Origin: Pyropia yezoensis
Lineage: Eukaryota > Rhodophyta > Bangiophyceae > Bangiales > Bangiaceae
Length of the DNA stretch: 64,000 nt
Reading direction: 5' to 3'
Assembly: GCA_009829735.1 (NCBI GenBank)
Contig: CM020618.1
Coordinates: forward strand, 29,922,894-29,986,893
The position numbers and the translations under genes were made by a program. Shown piece after piece: positions 30,420 through 43,133 of the stretch (positions are counted from its first letter, which is position 1; each line of letters starts with the position of its first letter). The notes under the pieces were generated by a model that was not told the DNA's origin, did no database searches, and saw only the letters and a list, made by a program, of their open reading frames with translations.

Positions 30420-33400
30420 TACCAGTCTCAAGTAGGCAGTCCAGTGCGCCGCTGCACCTCAGCTTCGTCGTGCCATCGGCGGTGTTGTGCTCCGTCGCGA
30501 CGAGGCCAAGACTAGAGATCTCTCGCCACGTGTAGGACTCGCGCAGCCCTGCGATGTCGATCAATAGCCGCTTCTCTGTGGGATGGGTGGGGCGCGTGAT
30601 CACGTCAAATGCCTGCTTGCTGTCGGTGTTGATGGGCTGACCGAGGGTAAATGAGTGGGGGTTGTCGGGGTCCGTGTCGACGGACACCTCGACAAACTCC
30701 ATCTTGTCGTACTCCCTCGGCTTCGCGTCGAATCGTCGGAGCGTCGCCTCGGCCTGCTTTGGGAGGTCCCGGTAACTACCATGAAGAGTTCGTCGACGTA
30801 GGCCGCTAACAGCCCTATTACAGCGCCATCATGGCCCCACTTCACATACAGCGTGGGGTCCGACGTCAGTGACTGCATGACGAGGTCGCCCTCGACGAGC
30901 GCCGTGATCGTAGCGTTCCAATAGTCGCCCGCATCGACGACCCCATAGAGGGGGCGCAACAGGAGCAGTAGCTCGCTGTCCTCGAGCCCGAAGTAGGGGC
31001 GGTCTGCCGGTCTCGGCCGCAGGTAGATCTGCCTGGTGTATTGGTCTTCATTCTGCAGGTAAGCTTGGGTAATGTCGTCGGCAAACAGTTGCATGCCCAT
31101 ATTTGCCGCCGTGGAGACCAGCAACCGGATGAAACGGTGGCGTAAGGTTTACAGGTTGTGGACGACACAATCCTTCGCCTCGTCGCTGTAGCCCCGCGCG
31201 ACGAAGCGCGCCTTCACGCTCTCGTCCTTTGTGCCAACGTTCTTCATGGTGTGGATGATCCGCCCGCCGATGATATAAGCGCCAGCGGGCAGGTCCTCAT
31301 CCTTGACCTTTTGGAATGTGCCGCGATTCATGAATCCCTCCACCTCCTTTCTAGTCGCCCCCTGGAACCACTCGGTAGCGATGCGGGGGTCACCTGCCGG
31401 AATGATGACCGTGATGTGCGCCCTGGCAGGCGTCGTACCCAACGCGGTCGCCGACACCGGCCTCGCCGCGGGGCCTCGCGCGCGAGCCTCAGCACCCCTA
31501 AGTCCTGGGCCAGACATGGCCGCTCGGCGCATCGTCCTCGGCGCGCGCAGCTTCGACACAAATGCTGACGATTCACAGCGTACCGTTGACAGGAATCCCT
31601 CGCCCGAGATGACCGCGTCCAGCATCCGCTTATAGTCAGGATTCTTGGCGCCCTCGCGCGGTGACGCGCAGACGTCCATTGCGGGGACGGGGGCTTGTGC
31701 ATTAGCCTGGTGTTCTTGGCCACGCCACGGCGCGTTGCTCCGGTCCGCGGCTGTAGCTTGGCCATCGCCTGCCTCAATGGCAGTGCCCGCTGCCGTGCGC
31801 GCACCCGCGTCGTCGTCATTGACCGGCAACTGCGCCGGCACGGCGTCATGCACTCTCATGGCGACGTGGGGCTTGACCTTGTCGACTCCGAAAGGCTTCA
31901 GCTGGCCGTCGATCGCCAGCCATACGATCTTGTCTATATTGACGACCGCAGTGAAGGGCCGCTCCCACTGGTCGACGGGGGACTCCCGGTATACTAGCAC
32001 CTGTGTGCTGGGCTGGAAGTCACAGTCGGCTGCGGCGGGGACACCGTCGGCCAGCGCGGACCGCACCCGCACACGCGCCATCTGCGCCGTCATCTCCTTG
32101 CACGCAGTGGCCATAGCCTGCGCTCGGTCTCGTTCGCCGGGGAGCGACAAGGGGGTCACGGGAATCCGCGGGATGACGCGAAAGATAAGCAGGGTTGGAA
32201 CGAGCCCACGGGGTCCAGCCGTCTGATTCATGGCCGCCGTTGCCATGCCCAGGGCCATCTTTTGCGACAGCTCAGGGTGGGCCAGGCGTATCTTGCGGTA
32301 GATGAAACGCAGGAAGGTGTGGTACCGCTCCCCAACGCCGAGGGCATTATGTGACTCGATCTTTGACAGGACGAGCGTGGTGTTGGCCGAGTCGGTCAAC
32401 GCCTTCCAGGTCAGCGACTTAAACTGCGGCGCCTGGTCCGTGTGCATTACCTGCGGGTGGCCCACGTACGGGTGCACCCTCGTCGTGAGGTACTGCTTCC
32501 AGAGGTCTTCGATGGCCCCGCCGTGGCAGAAAGTGGCCGCGCTGTACAGCGTGTCCTTATCGACGATGTGCATCAGGCTACGACCGTCAAGGTACATGAG
32601 GTCGACGAGGATAGTCCGGTTGAAGACAACGTTGTCATCAGGGATGGCCACACGGAACCGGCCCGGCGCCCTGGACAGACGCTGGCAGACGTCGCAGCCC
32701 GTTGTCAGTCGCTCGAGTTGCTGCAACGTGCCCGGCTCCGCCTTAGGATCGGCGGCCCTGCGCAGCACTCCCGCCAGTCGATCGGCCGCCGGATGGTTGA
32801 AGTGCCTGTTTAGGCGCTCCAGCTCGCCCATGCTATAGAGCACGACGTTGGTTCATTCAAGATAGATGTGCCCGTGCTTCTGAGCCAGCGGCGTAGAGAT
32901 ACCGCGCTTGTCGCACTTGGGCCTGTCGTCAACGCTATTGACGTACAAACCCAGCGCGTCGAGCGCGTCGAGGCCCAACAAGAATGGGATATCCACCTCC
33001 ACAGTGTCGATGATGAGGTTTGCAAACAGGGTAGGGCCGATGAGGACCCGCACATCCACGGTCCCCAGGCTTGGGGTAGCAGTACCGCCAAACATGAACT
33101 GCGAGGGGTAGGACTTCGTCGCCCTGATGGGGTCTCAGCCGGGCGTATGCCTTAGCTTGGCCTTGCCCGATAACGGAGCGTGACGCCCCGGTGTCGAGGC
33201 AGGCGCCCATAAAAACTTGTCGGTCAGGCTCGCGGTCAAGGAGGCACCGGGAGGCTACCTTTTTCACTGGCCAGGGAGGCGCAGGACGTCTATAGCTAGG
33301 GGGCGGCCGACGAGCTACGCCCCCGTCCGAAAAGACCCCGAGCACGACCCTCCTGTGCTCCCACCGGCGCGGATTGCGCTGCCCGCTGCCGAGCTGCCCT

Positions 33401-34292
33401 CACCCGCTTCCGAGGCGCTTTTGATCATAAGCGTCTACACCCTCCGCTCGTCCTCAGCGTCCGTCGACTCGTCCGACGAGCTGATGTCTTGAGACGGACT
33501 GATTTTCTCCATGGCTGCGAACAGGATGGCGGCGGCAGCGGCCTTGCTTCCGCGCTTCTTGCCCCAGTAGTCATGCCGTCTTTTTGCCGCCTTGACAAGG
33601 TCGACCTTCTGCTTGCAGTCCCGCGCCATGTGGTCCGGGGCGTCGCAGTTAAACCTACCCGTGATAGATAGTGGGTCAAACGTTTGTCGGCCCCCTTTAA
33701 CGGTGTCGCCGACGCCCTTGCTAGGGCAGCCGTAGGTGCCTTGATTAGCATATCACACCGTGGCAGCAACCGCCGTCGGGTCACCCTCGTCCCAGTCCTC
33801 GCGCCTGTTGGCCTCCTTTCCTTCCAGCGTGCTCTGCAGGGCGTTACTCAGCTCCGAGTAGAGCTGGTGGTACGCGTAGCTGCGCGTCTGGCAGAGGTTG
33901 TTGATCTGCTTGAAGCACGGGACGCCGATCAATGCGTGCCGCAAGAAGTGCCGCTTCTAGCGGTCGGTGCGATATTCCAGGGACAGGAAGGGCGTCTTGG
34001 TGATGATCAGGCGGCTGACCTCCTGCAGGGCCTGCATCTCTGACATGCCCGCCTTGACAAAAGCCTTGTAGCGCATCAGCCCGAGCTCGTTGTATGTTTG
34101 CGTTTGGGTGGCCTCGGGGTTGAACTTCTCCGTAATGAGGTGCGCCGCCTCCGCGAACGTGACGACACGGCCCTCGACCACATCTTTATAGTACCGCTTC
34201 GCTTCGCCCGCTAGGATCAGGTACAGGAGCTCCAGCTTCTGGTCGTGGTTGGCGCCGAGGCTGCGCGTGATCTGCTGGTAGTCGGCCACGAC
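30420..34292 (-). mobile_element. Ty1/copia LTR retrotransposon fossil, truncated
   Basis: Minus-strand order from right to left: gag (about 33.4-34.3 kb), aspartic protease (about 32.85-33.35 kb, GACLDTGASRSV motif), GAG-pre-integrase and integrase (about 31.7-32.84 kb, with the HFNHPAADRL and CDVC zinc region and ADQAPQF-like core), reverse transcriptase (about 30.7-31.4 kb) and RNase H (about 30.42-30.7 kb). This gag-protease-integrase-RT order defines Ty1/copia. It is clearly broken, with several breaks, and no LTRs are recognised. Its right end is cut by the LTR of Ty3 element A at 34293, so the copia insertion is older than A. An old, inactive copy. Confidence 0.82.
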
Positions 34293-34762
34293 TGTATCAA
34301 AAGAGACTCGCACACGCGACATCCAAGTTGGGAAGGTGCGCATGGGCTGCCTCACGTGTCGGGGGAACCGGAAGAAGTGCAAGTCGCACACACTCTGTCC
34401 CTGTTGTGGGGCAAACCCCCCACGGACAAACAAGAAGATGGTGTGTGGTCCAACAGTTTCTTGGTCGGGACGGGGACGCAGGGCCAAGCCCCGCTGTCCC
34501 TCCCCTTATCCCCCCAGGGTCCACTCAGAATCTCGCCACTCAGAATCTCCCACCCCAGCACCTGCCCACCGGGCCACACGAAAATGCAAGACGATAAAAT
34601 GCAGAAAACCCTCAAATCCAAGTTGGATTTACTACTAAGCTAACTATCCCAAACTTAGGGAATATGGACCCAAATGCAGGGGGAGGAACGGATCAGGCTA
34701 GTGGCCTGCCGCCCCTTGCATGGCACGTGTTGCCCCCCTACCTGGGGGTCAATACTGCCACA
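34293..34762 (-). repeat. 3' LTR of element A (470 bp)
   Basis: Homologous, in reverse orientation, to the LTR of element C (55030-55498); starts TGTGGCAG and ends near GATACA on the minus strand. Similarity is very high over most of its length and falls in the last 60 bp. The plus strand of this LTR is open (34336-34638) and encodes three CxxC-type pairs (CLTC, KKCK, CPCC). Confidence 0.8.
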
Positions 34763-35371
34763 CTTCCCTCTCCTCAGTTCCGACCGACCCGGTCGGCCCT
34801 GCGAGGGGGCGTAGAAACGCACACCGCGGCGTTGGGGGCGCGACTTGCTGTCCCCCCCGGTACGTCACGTGGACGTAGGGGCGGTCACGTTGACCGCCCC
34901 TTTCCTCAAGCTTGCCCACTTGGCAGCTTGCTCTTATCGGTACTCACCTCACCACCACCAACACATCCTATTCACCTTACTCTGGGCCGCCCCACGCTGG
35001 GGAGGCCACCCATCTACCCGCGATCCAAGCCCTCCTCAACTCAAGGTGGGTCTCGTGCAACTGCAACCAGTTCGTCTCTCCCTAACTTGGGGAAAGCCAT
35101 GGTGACCCCGGGGGTGGAGACTAAGTCCTTGGACGAGCGTATGGAGGACACGTCCTGCGATGCGTCGCCCGCCGGGACTTCCGGCGGGGGCTCCGCAATC
35201 GCTCCGGGGGATGGGACGCCCGCGTAACCCGGCTTTGAGTTGGCGGCGGGATCTCCCCCGGAGGCGGGCCGCGTAGTTCCACGAGAGGCCTTGGGGCGGT
35301 GGTTTCACCCCGCTTGGCCTCTGTATGAGGAGGGGTTGACTGCTCTCCGCTGTGGCCGGCTTTGCACAGCG

Positions 35372-37042
35372 ATGAGTCGCGTATGGGACCGCCTACGGGA
35401 GAAGCTCCCCCGTAGGATCGGGTTTCCTCCCGACTTCAGGACGGACCAGTTTGCCATCCTGGATAAGGACGAGGTCGAAGACGTGCAGCGGGCCAAGGCC
35501 ATGGTGGACCGCGGGGGTACTATCCCGGGCACTGGCGACGTGCCAACCTTCACTTGGGGCGCGGTGGCAACTCGCCCCCCGTACCTTCGCGACGTCGATC
35601 CGCACACTCATCACTTTGATGTGCGGATGGAGAAGGACTTCCGGCGAGGTCCCTACTTGGTGACCTCGGCTCAACTCGAGTTTCCGCAGCAGTCACCTGC
35701 TAGCAAGGAGCAGTACTACCCCAAGAAGCCCGAGTGGTGGCCTCAAGTTGAGGTCCCCTACGGGTTCCCGGCGTTTCTACCACGGTTGCTCGACCACTTC
35801 GGCTCCGCCATGTTGGCGGCGAGCCCGGACCACGTGGTGTTCGCCATGTTGGCAACCCAGGGGCTCCTCGAGGTCATGTCGACCTGGGTGTCTTGTGTTC
35901 AGCGGCGGGGGATGCTCTGGCATCTCTCCCCCCGGCTTATCCAAGGTTTGGAGCAGCTCACCCCTCAGCGAGTTGCTGAGGGATCCTCATCGGGACAGCT
36001 GACTCTACTTGATGAGATGCTGCGCCTTCATAAGCTCATCGAGTGGGAGAGCATCGAGCACAGGTTGCGTCGATCCTCCCACGGGGCCAAGGACGATGGT
36101 ACACTTCGCCAGTTCGCCTCGGTCGGCCGTGAGCGTCACGACGGCCGTGTGGTCCTACGCGAGGGGTTGGGCATCGGGGACTACCCGTATGCCCCGGGAG
36201 TGGATCGCCACTCTGCGCCACCCCCGGACAAGCCCATAGTTATGGCCGTGCCCTCATATGATGACCATATGACTCAACCTACTGCGGGGGCCCCAAGCCG
36301 GGGTCGCAGTTACACCCGGGTCCCGCCACCTCAGCGTGCTCCTCCGCTTCCTCCTGTCCCCTACCAGCCGCACGGGAACATCCCGATTAGCGTGGCCGTT
36401 GAGTCGTCCACCCCGGTGTCCCCCAACTTGGGGGCCACCCTCCTGACGGTATGCCCCAGGTTGGTGTTACCGCCCACGCCTCTAACCTCAGAGATGATGA
36501 TCACCGCGTTGGTGCGCACCATTTCCTGGTTGGCCGCGTCGACCGCAACCCTTCAAACTTCCGAGACTCCTCAACGTGAGGAGCGCGTTCGTACTGTTGT
36601 GGCGACCGCGAGTTGCGAGTCGGTAGCGGGGTTCATGACGACCGAGTTGGCGCGTATTGGGTCGATTGTGCCCCAGCCGGTCCCACTTGCGCGCGGCAAG
36701 CGTTGGGCGAGCCGGGCATACTCGCCTCCTCGCCGTCGTCGCCGTCACTCGCGGCGAACTCCCTCCGTGTCGGAAGACGAGTTGTCTTATTCCGTCTCGG
36801 AGTCCTCTACCCCGTCGGAGACGGAGTCGGTCAGGCGTCTGCGTCGCCAACTTGCGCGCAAGACCAAGCAGAAGAGTAGCCGCGGTCGTCGCCACTTGTG
36901 CGACCGTGAGGGGCGCGACGGTTCCGACTTGGAGCCGCCGCCCCCGCCGACGGGTGGGGAACGGTATCGGCGTGGGTCTCGCCGCTCGCCTCAACGAGAG
37001 GGCGAGGGCCGTGGTGTTGGGGAGTCCAGCATGCGTGCCTAG
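35372..37042 (+). CDS. Antisense extra ORF of Ty3 element A (about 556 aa), function unknown
   Basis: It lies on the strand opposite gag-pol, between the chromodomain end of pol and the 3' LTR, with its 3' end about 110 bp from the end of pol (convergent). The ATG at 35372 begins MSRVWDRLREKLPRR; the frame is also open further upstream. Residues about 100-200 resemble the antisense ORF of element B: LDHFGSAMLAAS corresponds to LRYFGSVLAS, and VQRRGMLWHL to VRRQGRLFHL. A Pro-rich middle is followed by an Arg/Ser-rich C-terminus (PPRRRRRHSRR and RRLRRQLARKTKQ) that looks nuclear or RNA/DNA-binding. No known domain recognised. Extra antisense ORFs at this place are known in some plant Ty3 elements (Grande, Ogre relatives), and HTLV-1 expresses HBZ from its 3' LTR, but homology to those is not seen. 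Confidence 0.65.
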   Translation: MSRVWDRLREKLPRRIGFPPDFRTDQFAILDKDEVEDVQRAKAMVDRGGTIPGTGDVPTFTWGAVATRPPYLRDVDPHTHHFDVRMEKDFRRGPYLVTSAQLEFPQQSPASKEQYYPKKPEWWPQVEVPYGFPAFLPRLLDHFGSAMLAASPDHVVFAMLATQGLLEVMSTWVSCVQRRGMLWHLSPRLIQGLEQLTPQRVAEGSSSGQLTLLDEMLRLHKLIEWESIEHRLRRSSHGAKDDGTLRQFASVGRERHDGRVVLREGLGIGDYPYAPGVDRHSAPPPDKPIVMAVPSYDDHMTQPTAGAPSRGRSYTRVPPPQRAPPLPPVPYQPHGNIPISVAVESSTPVSPNLGATLLTVCPRLVLPPTPLTSEMMITALVRTISWLAASTATLQTSETPQREERVRTVVATASCESVAGFMTTELARIGSIVPQPVPLARGKRWASRAYSPPRRRRRHSRRTPSVSEDELSYSVSESSTPSETESVRRLRRQLARKTKQKSSRGRRHLCDREGRDGSDLEPPPPPTGGERYRRGSRRSPQREGEGRGVGESSMRA

Positions 37043-40000
37043 TTGGCCGCTGCCTTTGTTGTGTGATTGTATGGGTAAGGGCTGTAGTTAAAAGCCACTC
37101 TGCGTACCACTTCGACTTGAAGCACTCTCTTGGCACTGTCACTTGGCCTTCCCTCACGTTGAGGGAGAGCAGTTAGGGTCGATCTCATTCCGGGCGCAGT
37201 ATGATCGGACCTTCTCAGCGGGAAGATCCTGCACGTGTTCCCACGTATCATTCTTAGCTTTATGACCGAACCAACGCACCCTCAACATGAGGCGGTTAGT
37301 GTCCTCATCCAACCCGTGGTCGCTGAACTTATCGAACACGTACTCCTGCTGGCCCTGTTTGGCCGCAGGTAGCGAAGGCAGGCGGCACGCTTTCAGCGCA
37401 TGCGCCCAAGCCGGGTCGCCTGCAGGAGGTGGTGCAATTTTTACCACGTCCTGTCCGTTTACTGGGCGGACGCCGTCGTCACTTTCGATGGTCAACCGCC
37501 GTCCATCCGTACGAAGGACCTGGTGTGGCCCCTTCGTCTGGAATACCAACTTACCCCCAGTTGGGGTGCGTGAGTGAGCCAGCACCCAGTCACCCTGCTC
37601 AGGGACGTGCCTGGCATTACGCACCTTTTTGTCGAAAGTACGCTTTTGCGCTTTTGCGCTTTGTCCATCTCAGCCCTTACTTTAGGGATAAGTTTTTTGA
37701 GCCTAGCAGCGAAATCCGCCTTACTCTCAGTGGGAGAAGGTGTACTGCCATCGGCCTCCCTAGTTGGGAGCGGCTGCCGTACGGCAATAGACCGCACGCG
37801 ACGGGGGGTCACAAGAGCGAGGGGTACTTCCCCGGTAGATGAGTGAACCTTCGAATTGTAGGCAGTCGCAAGAATAGAAATGTGTTGGTCCCTTGTTTTC
37901 ACGTGCTCACTCACATAGTGGCGCAGCTGTCGAACAATAGTTTTGTTGAAGCGCTCCACCTGCCCATTAGTTTGTGGGTGGTAGGGGGTGGCATAGTTTG
38001 CCTTAACCCCCAACATGTCCAGCACTCCCTGAAACAGTACAGACGCAAATTGCGGTCCGTTGTCCGGCAGTGTACTGGCCGGGATGCCATAGGCGGCAAC
38101 CGAGTGATCTAGGAAGGCTGAAACGACCGACATGGCCGTGATCTCTGCCAGAGGGATCGCTCGCGTAAGTTTCGTGAAGCGGTCACAGATGACCAGGAGG
38201 TACTGGTTGCCATCCTCGGTCACTGGCAGGGGCCCAAGGATGTCCATTGCCAACGCCGCAAAGGGCTCCTTGGCCGGGAACAGTAACATAGCCGAAGTAG
38301 GCCGCCGTTCCATCAGATGGTTCTGCGCACAACTTGTGCAGGCAGCCACCCAGCTGTAGATGTCCACGACCATGGACGGCCAGTAGTACCTGGTCCTCAG
38401 GGACAGGTACAGTTTAATAGACCCCAGGTGTCCACCTGTGGGAGCGTTATGCTCCCTCTCAGGGATACTGTCCTTGATGGATGCGGGGACGACAACTTGT
38501 ACAAGCCCCTGAATTACTCCCCTCCTCAAGAGGAGGCCATCGCCTCCGATGAAGAACCGCGTCTCCGCCACTGTATCTAGGGTATCCCTCTGCGACTTGC
38601 AGAAGGAATATTCGGCTTGGGCCTTTACCACCTCGTCCAGGGACAGGGGCAAGTGCTTCTTGTTCCCTGGCGCCTCGGCTTTCAACGCCTGACCCGAGCG
38701 CGTGACTACCCCCACTATGGGGATGTCATCATCAACTGAGTTAGTGTCCAGCCCCTCGGTCGGTTCCCGAGAAAGGCCGTCGGCTAGGGCATGTTGCCTG
38801 CCGGGACGGTACTCAATATCAAAGTTGAAGGGTGCCAGTCGCACCCTCCACCTGTTGAGGCGTGTGTTCGTGCAATCCGTTTTGAAGACCAACAGGAACG
38901 CGCGGTGGTCACAGCGGATGAGGAACTTCTCACCCTCCAGGTAGTGACGAAGTGACGTCACCGCCCACACCATTGCGAGTCCTTCCAACTCGGTGACTCC
39001 ATAGTTCTTCTCGGCCGAGTTCATCCCCTTGCTGAACTATCCTGTCGGCAAGTACTCCTTGTCCGGCTGCTGCTGAAGCAACACACAACCAAGTTGGTCG
39101 TAGCTAGTATCCACATCCAGGATGTAGTGGCCTCCCAACCTGGGAATAGCCAGGATAGGGGGCTTCAGCAGAAGGTCCCGAAGAGTCTCAAAGGATTCCT
39201 GCTCCACCCGACTTGGGGGAGGCAGGTTCTTCGGTAGCGTCGAGCTAACAAACTCATTCAGCGGCTTCGCCACCATGGCGAAGCCCTTGGTGAAACGTCG
39301 GTACACGTTACACATCCCGAGGAAGCTCCTCATCTGGGTCTGGGTCCGGGGGTACTGAGCCTGACGGATGGCCCTCAAGTTCTTCTCGTTGACGCTGAGA
39401 CGCCCCGGACGGACAACATGTCCCAAGTACTCCACCTCTTGAGTAAAGAGGTGGCACTTGCTCGCCTTCAGGGACACACCGGCGTCAGCAAGTAGCTTGA
39501 ACACCTGGCCAAGATGGCCAATGTGGTCCTCCGGACTTCGGGAGAACACAATGATATCGTCTAGGTACACAAGACAGATCTGCCACCGTACTCCGGCCAG
39601 AATCATGTCCATAGCGTGCTGGAAAGTTGCCGGCGCGCTACACAGGCCAAACGGTAGACGCTTGCACTGGTAGGTACCACAGAGACAGGTAAAGGTAGTT
39701 TTATGCCTGTCCTCCGGGGCAATGGGAATTTGCCAGTACCCCGCGTTACAGTCCAGGGTAGAGAACACGTTCGCCTCCCCCAGAGAGTCCAGACAGTCAT
39801 CCATCCTAGGTAGGGGATAACTGTCCTTCACCGTGCTCTCGTTGAGCTTACGGTAATCGATACAGAACCGGGGGGTCCCATCAACGTTCGGGACGATAAC
39901 CACCGGACTCGCCCACTCGGCGTTGCTGGCCTCGATCACATCGAGGGCCTCCATGCGAGCGACTTGCTCCTTGACGAGGGCCCTTGAACGGGGTCCTCCC

Positions 40001-43000
40001 CTATACGGTTGTTGGCGTATAGGGGGTGCACCGGGCTTCAACTCGATCCGGTGTTGGGTAGCTCTCATGAGTCCCAATTGACCATCCCACAACTTGTGAT
40101 ATTGGTCCAAGAGGCGTTCAACTTGAACCCTCAACCTGGGGGGAACACCCTCCATGTTCACATGGGGCCGAGGAGAGGCGGCCGACTTGGCTTGATGCTT
40201 CTCCTTTCCGGACTTCGGGTCGCTACTTGCGCCCGCGTTGAGGGTGACCGCTACTACCGGTCCCTCGTGTTGGTCGATATAGCCGAACTTGGCTCCCGAC
40301 TTGAATTACTCGGGCGACGAGCTCAGTTTCATCACCTGGATCCTCCACGGGACTCCGGCTTTGGAGTCCATCGTGGCAAGGGCAACATGCACTTGGTGCT
40401 TGCGAGCAAGACGGGGGTAAGGGTGCAATAACCCGTTCCCCAAACAATCAGTTACAACGTCAACGTGCGCCACCGAGTTGGGGGGCAACGTGACTTTACG
40501 GGCTAGACGCAGAGTAGCATTAAACCCTTCTCCCACGGAGCAAACAGGCTTCGACTGTGAGACTGTCACAGGAGCCACAGACTTTCCCTTACCAAGGATG
40601 GGGATGGTCTCCCCATTCATCAACTTGACCCAGTACTCAGGGCCACAAATCAAAGGCACTTGTGTAACAACATAAGGGGTACCCAGAAGCAGGGGTACCG
40701 ATATATTCGCAACTACACCATAGGTCACGTCGACCTCATGGGTCCCCAACCTAGTTGGTAGGGTCACGGCACCAACAATGGGAAGTACCCCACCATTGAT
40801 GTCAATCATATGATCGGCCTTAGACCTCCAGCGTTGGAGCTTCACCTCCTTTGGTAATAGCGACTTGCGTATCAAGGAGGCTCCTGACCCGGTATCAAGT
40901 ACGATACGGGCACAACAGGCGCGGCCGGGGGCAAGTTGCACCCGTCCAGCCACCTGGAAGTACTCACCCGTCAGCACCGCGATGACCCGACGTGGGTTTA
41001 CGTTGTTGGGGAGTCCTACCCGAGGTGGGCGGACTCCCTTAGGTCGCCGCAGTATCCGGCAGGGTTGGTTCGTCCTCTTGACCCACTTGGCCGAGGCTGC
41101 CGTTGTAAGCTTAGGACGGCCAGCTCCAACAGTCATTCGTTTCCCGCCGACTTGGCGTCCGAGTCTGAGGACGAAGGGGAAGACGACGAGTCCGAGAACG
41201 ACGCGTCCGCCCCCTTCGCCGAGGGTGTGGCGACCGCGACGACCGGTCGAGACCCACCCTCGCGGCGTGAACGTACTTCGTTCGTAGCCGTTTTCTTACT
41301 CGCGTTCTGAACGAGTTGTTGAATGCGTTCACTCAACATAGGGCAATCATATGCCCACTGTCCATCGGAGGTGCAGTTTCAACACCGATGGTCAGTTTCC
41401 CGAGGAGTCTTCCCGACTTGGGAAGTAGATGAGTTACCTTGGGAAGTTTCCACGGCAGCTACTACCCTATCCTTGCGGATTCGGCGTGCCTCTCGTAGCT
41501 CTCGGGCCTGGCGCGCCTCTTCTCGCTCCTTGGCCAACTCGGCCTGACGCGCCTTGCGTTGCTCCTCCCGCAACTTGCGGTAGGCCTCGCCTGTGCGGAA
41601 AGCGAACCTGGCCAACTCGGCTAGTGTCGCCCGGGCAGTATTATGCTCCCGGGTCTCCATCCGGACTGACCAATGGAGTCCCTCCACAAACCAACTCTTC
41701 ACCACAGCCTGTGGATGAAGAAAGCCACAAGTATTGTTGAGCTTACGGACTCGCTCCGCAAAGGACAACTCGTCCTCAGTCTCATCCTGATGGGCTTGCG
41801 TAAACACCTCGACTTTAGAAACCAACGCTGCTTCATCCACCATGGCTCTTAACAACCAGTTGGCGAGCTCCAAATAGGACGTCACCTCCCCAGCGCCTCC
41901 ACTTGAGGAGCTGGGTATGACGGACATGAGTTCTGTCCGGAGGTCGCCCTTGGTGAACTCCTGTAGCATGTAAAAAGCCACGCCTTCACTTATGGCATTG
42001 TCGTCACAGGCTTTGGTGAAACGACGTAGGAACTCAAAGACACGGAGGGGGGGAGTTCCATCCCACTCCACTTTGTGCCCAAAAGAGTGAAGTGCATTCT
42101 TCTTGGCACGGCCCATGGCTCGGGCCTGGTCAGGACCATACGCCGCCGACTTGTCGTGGAGGGCGTAGGTCTCACAATAAAAGATCCTCTGGTAGACCGG
42201 GTTGGTTACCTGGACCTTGGGCGGCACCTCACGTTGAGGGAACAGCCGCTGTGGCACTGGGGTAAGTTGACCCTCAGTGCCTGTAGTCCGGCGCGGCGCG
42301 CTTGGTGTAGCCGCCGGCGTTTCCGAGGGGAACTCCCCCATAAAAGGCGTATGCCCCACCGAGTATGGTGTGGCTCCCTCGTTGCGAGTCACAGGGGTCG
42401 CCCCCGGTGCGGGGCGACCCGAGACAGGCGTGAGGAGGGATTCCCCCTGCGTCTGAGGGCTCGAAAGCCCCGATCCGGCCTGCACATTGAGACCATCTGG
42501 CCAACTCGCCACAATCTGATTCAAAATAGTATTCGTCATCGTGACCACCAGGTCCGGCAAAGCCTGCCGCAACACATCGGTCGCCTCCCGACTGACAGTT
42601 TCCGCGAGGAGTGGATTATCGACTCCAGTTGAGTCTCGGTCCGCCTCCGGGAGTCCACCTGAGGGGTAACCACGTTCCTCAGGGGTCTCAACCGGGGGCA
42701 TAGGCGCGAGCCCATCGCCGACCAACGGAGGTCCGCCGTCCTCCGAAAGCCTAGTTGGCGACGGCTCCAAGCCAAAGTTGGCTCCAACCCGAGTGGATCC
42801 CCCGGAGACAGTCCTCTCACCTTGGGACGTTCCCGTTGAGTGTACCACACGGTGGCCGGACTTCGGCGCACCAACATCAGAAGTGTCACCCGAATGAACT
42901 CCCGACTGAGTCGGAGTGGCCTGTTGCCCGCCCGTACTTCCAGTCCTGCTGGCTTGAGGGACCTCTAGTCCCTCTGCGACCCCAGGTACAACTACCTGTG

Positions 43001-43133
43001 TCTCACCAGTATTCAAAGGCACTGAAGTACGTGCGTCACCCGTGTACTCCCCAGACGTCGGGGGGTCCGAACCAGCCATGTTGGCTAACGATCCGTATGA
43101 CACGGTCCAAGTCCACCGTTCCTCTGGGACAGA

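Larger units (their letters stand above)
34293..43133 (-). mobile_element. Ty3/gypsy chromovirus A (fossil; 3' LTR present, 5' LTR missing)
   Basis: Minus-strand parts from right to left: gag (about 41.4-43.1 kb), protease (about 40.3-41.1 kb), reverse transcriptase with YLDD, RNase H and integrase (about 37.5-40.2 kb) and a C-terminal chromodomain (about 37.15-37.35 kb, VFDKFSDHG then LRVRWFGHKAKNDTWEHV). The 3' LTR is 34293-34762, preceded by a purine tract (34763-34777, read on the minus strand). Element C (55030-60495) is a close relative in the opposite orientation. A has a few breaks in pol and lacks its 5' LTR, so it is not whole. It carries an extra plus-strand frame between pol and the 3' LTR (35372-37042). 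Inserted in the copia fossil. Confidence 0.87.

Noticed and set aside
30380-30425. tRNA-like boxes (TGGCCCAGTGGC on the minus strand, GGTTCGATACC on the plus strand)
   Set aside because: The A-box-like and B-box-like sequences are on opposite strands and no cloverleaf can be drawn; probably chance or a relic of a tRNA-derived repeat.
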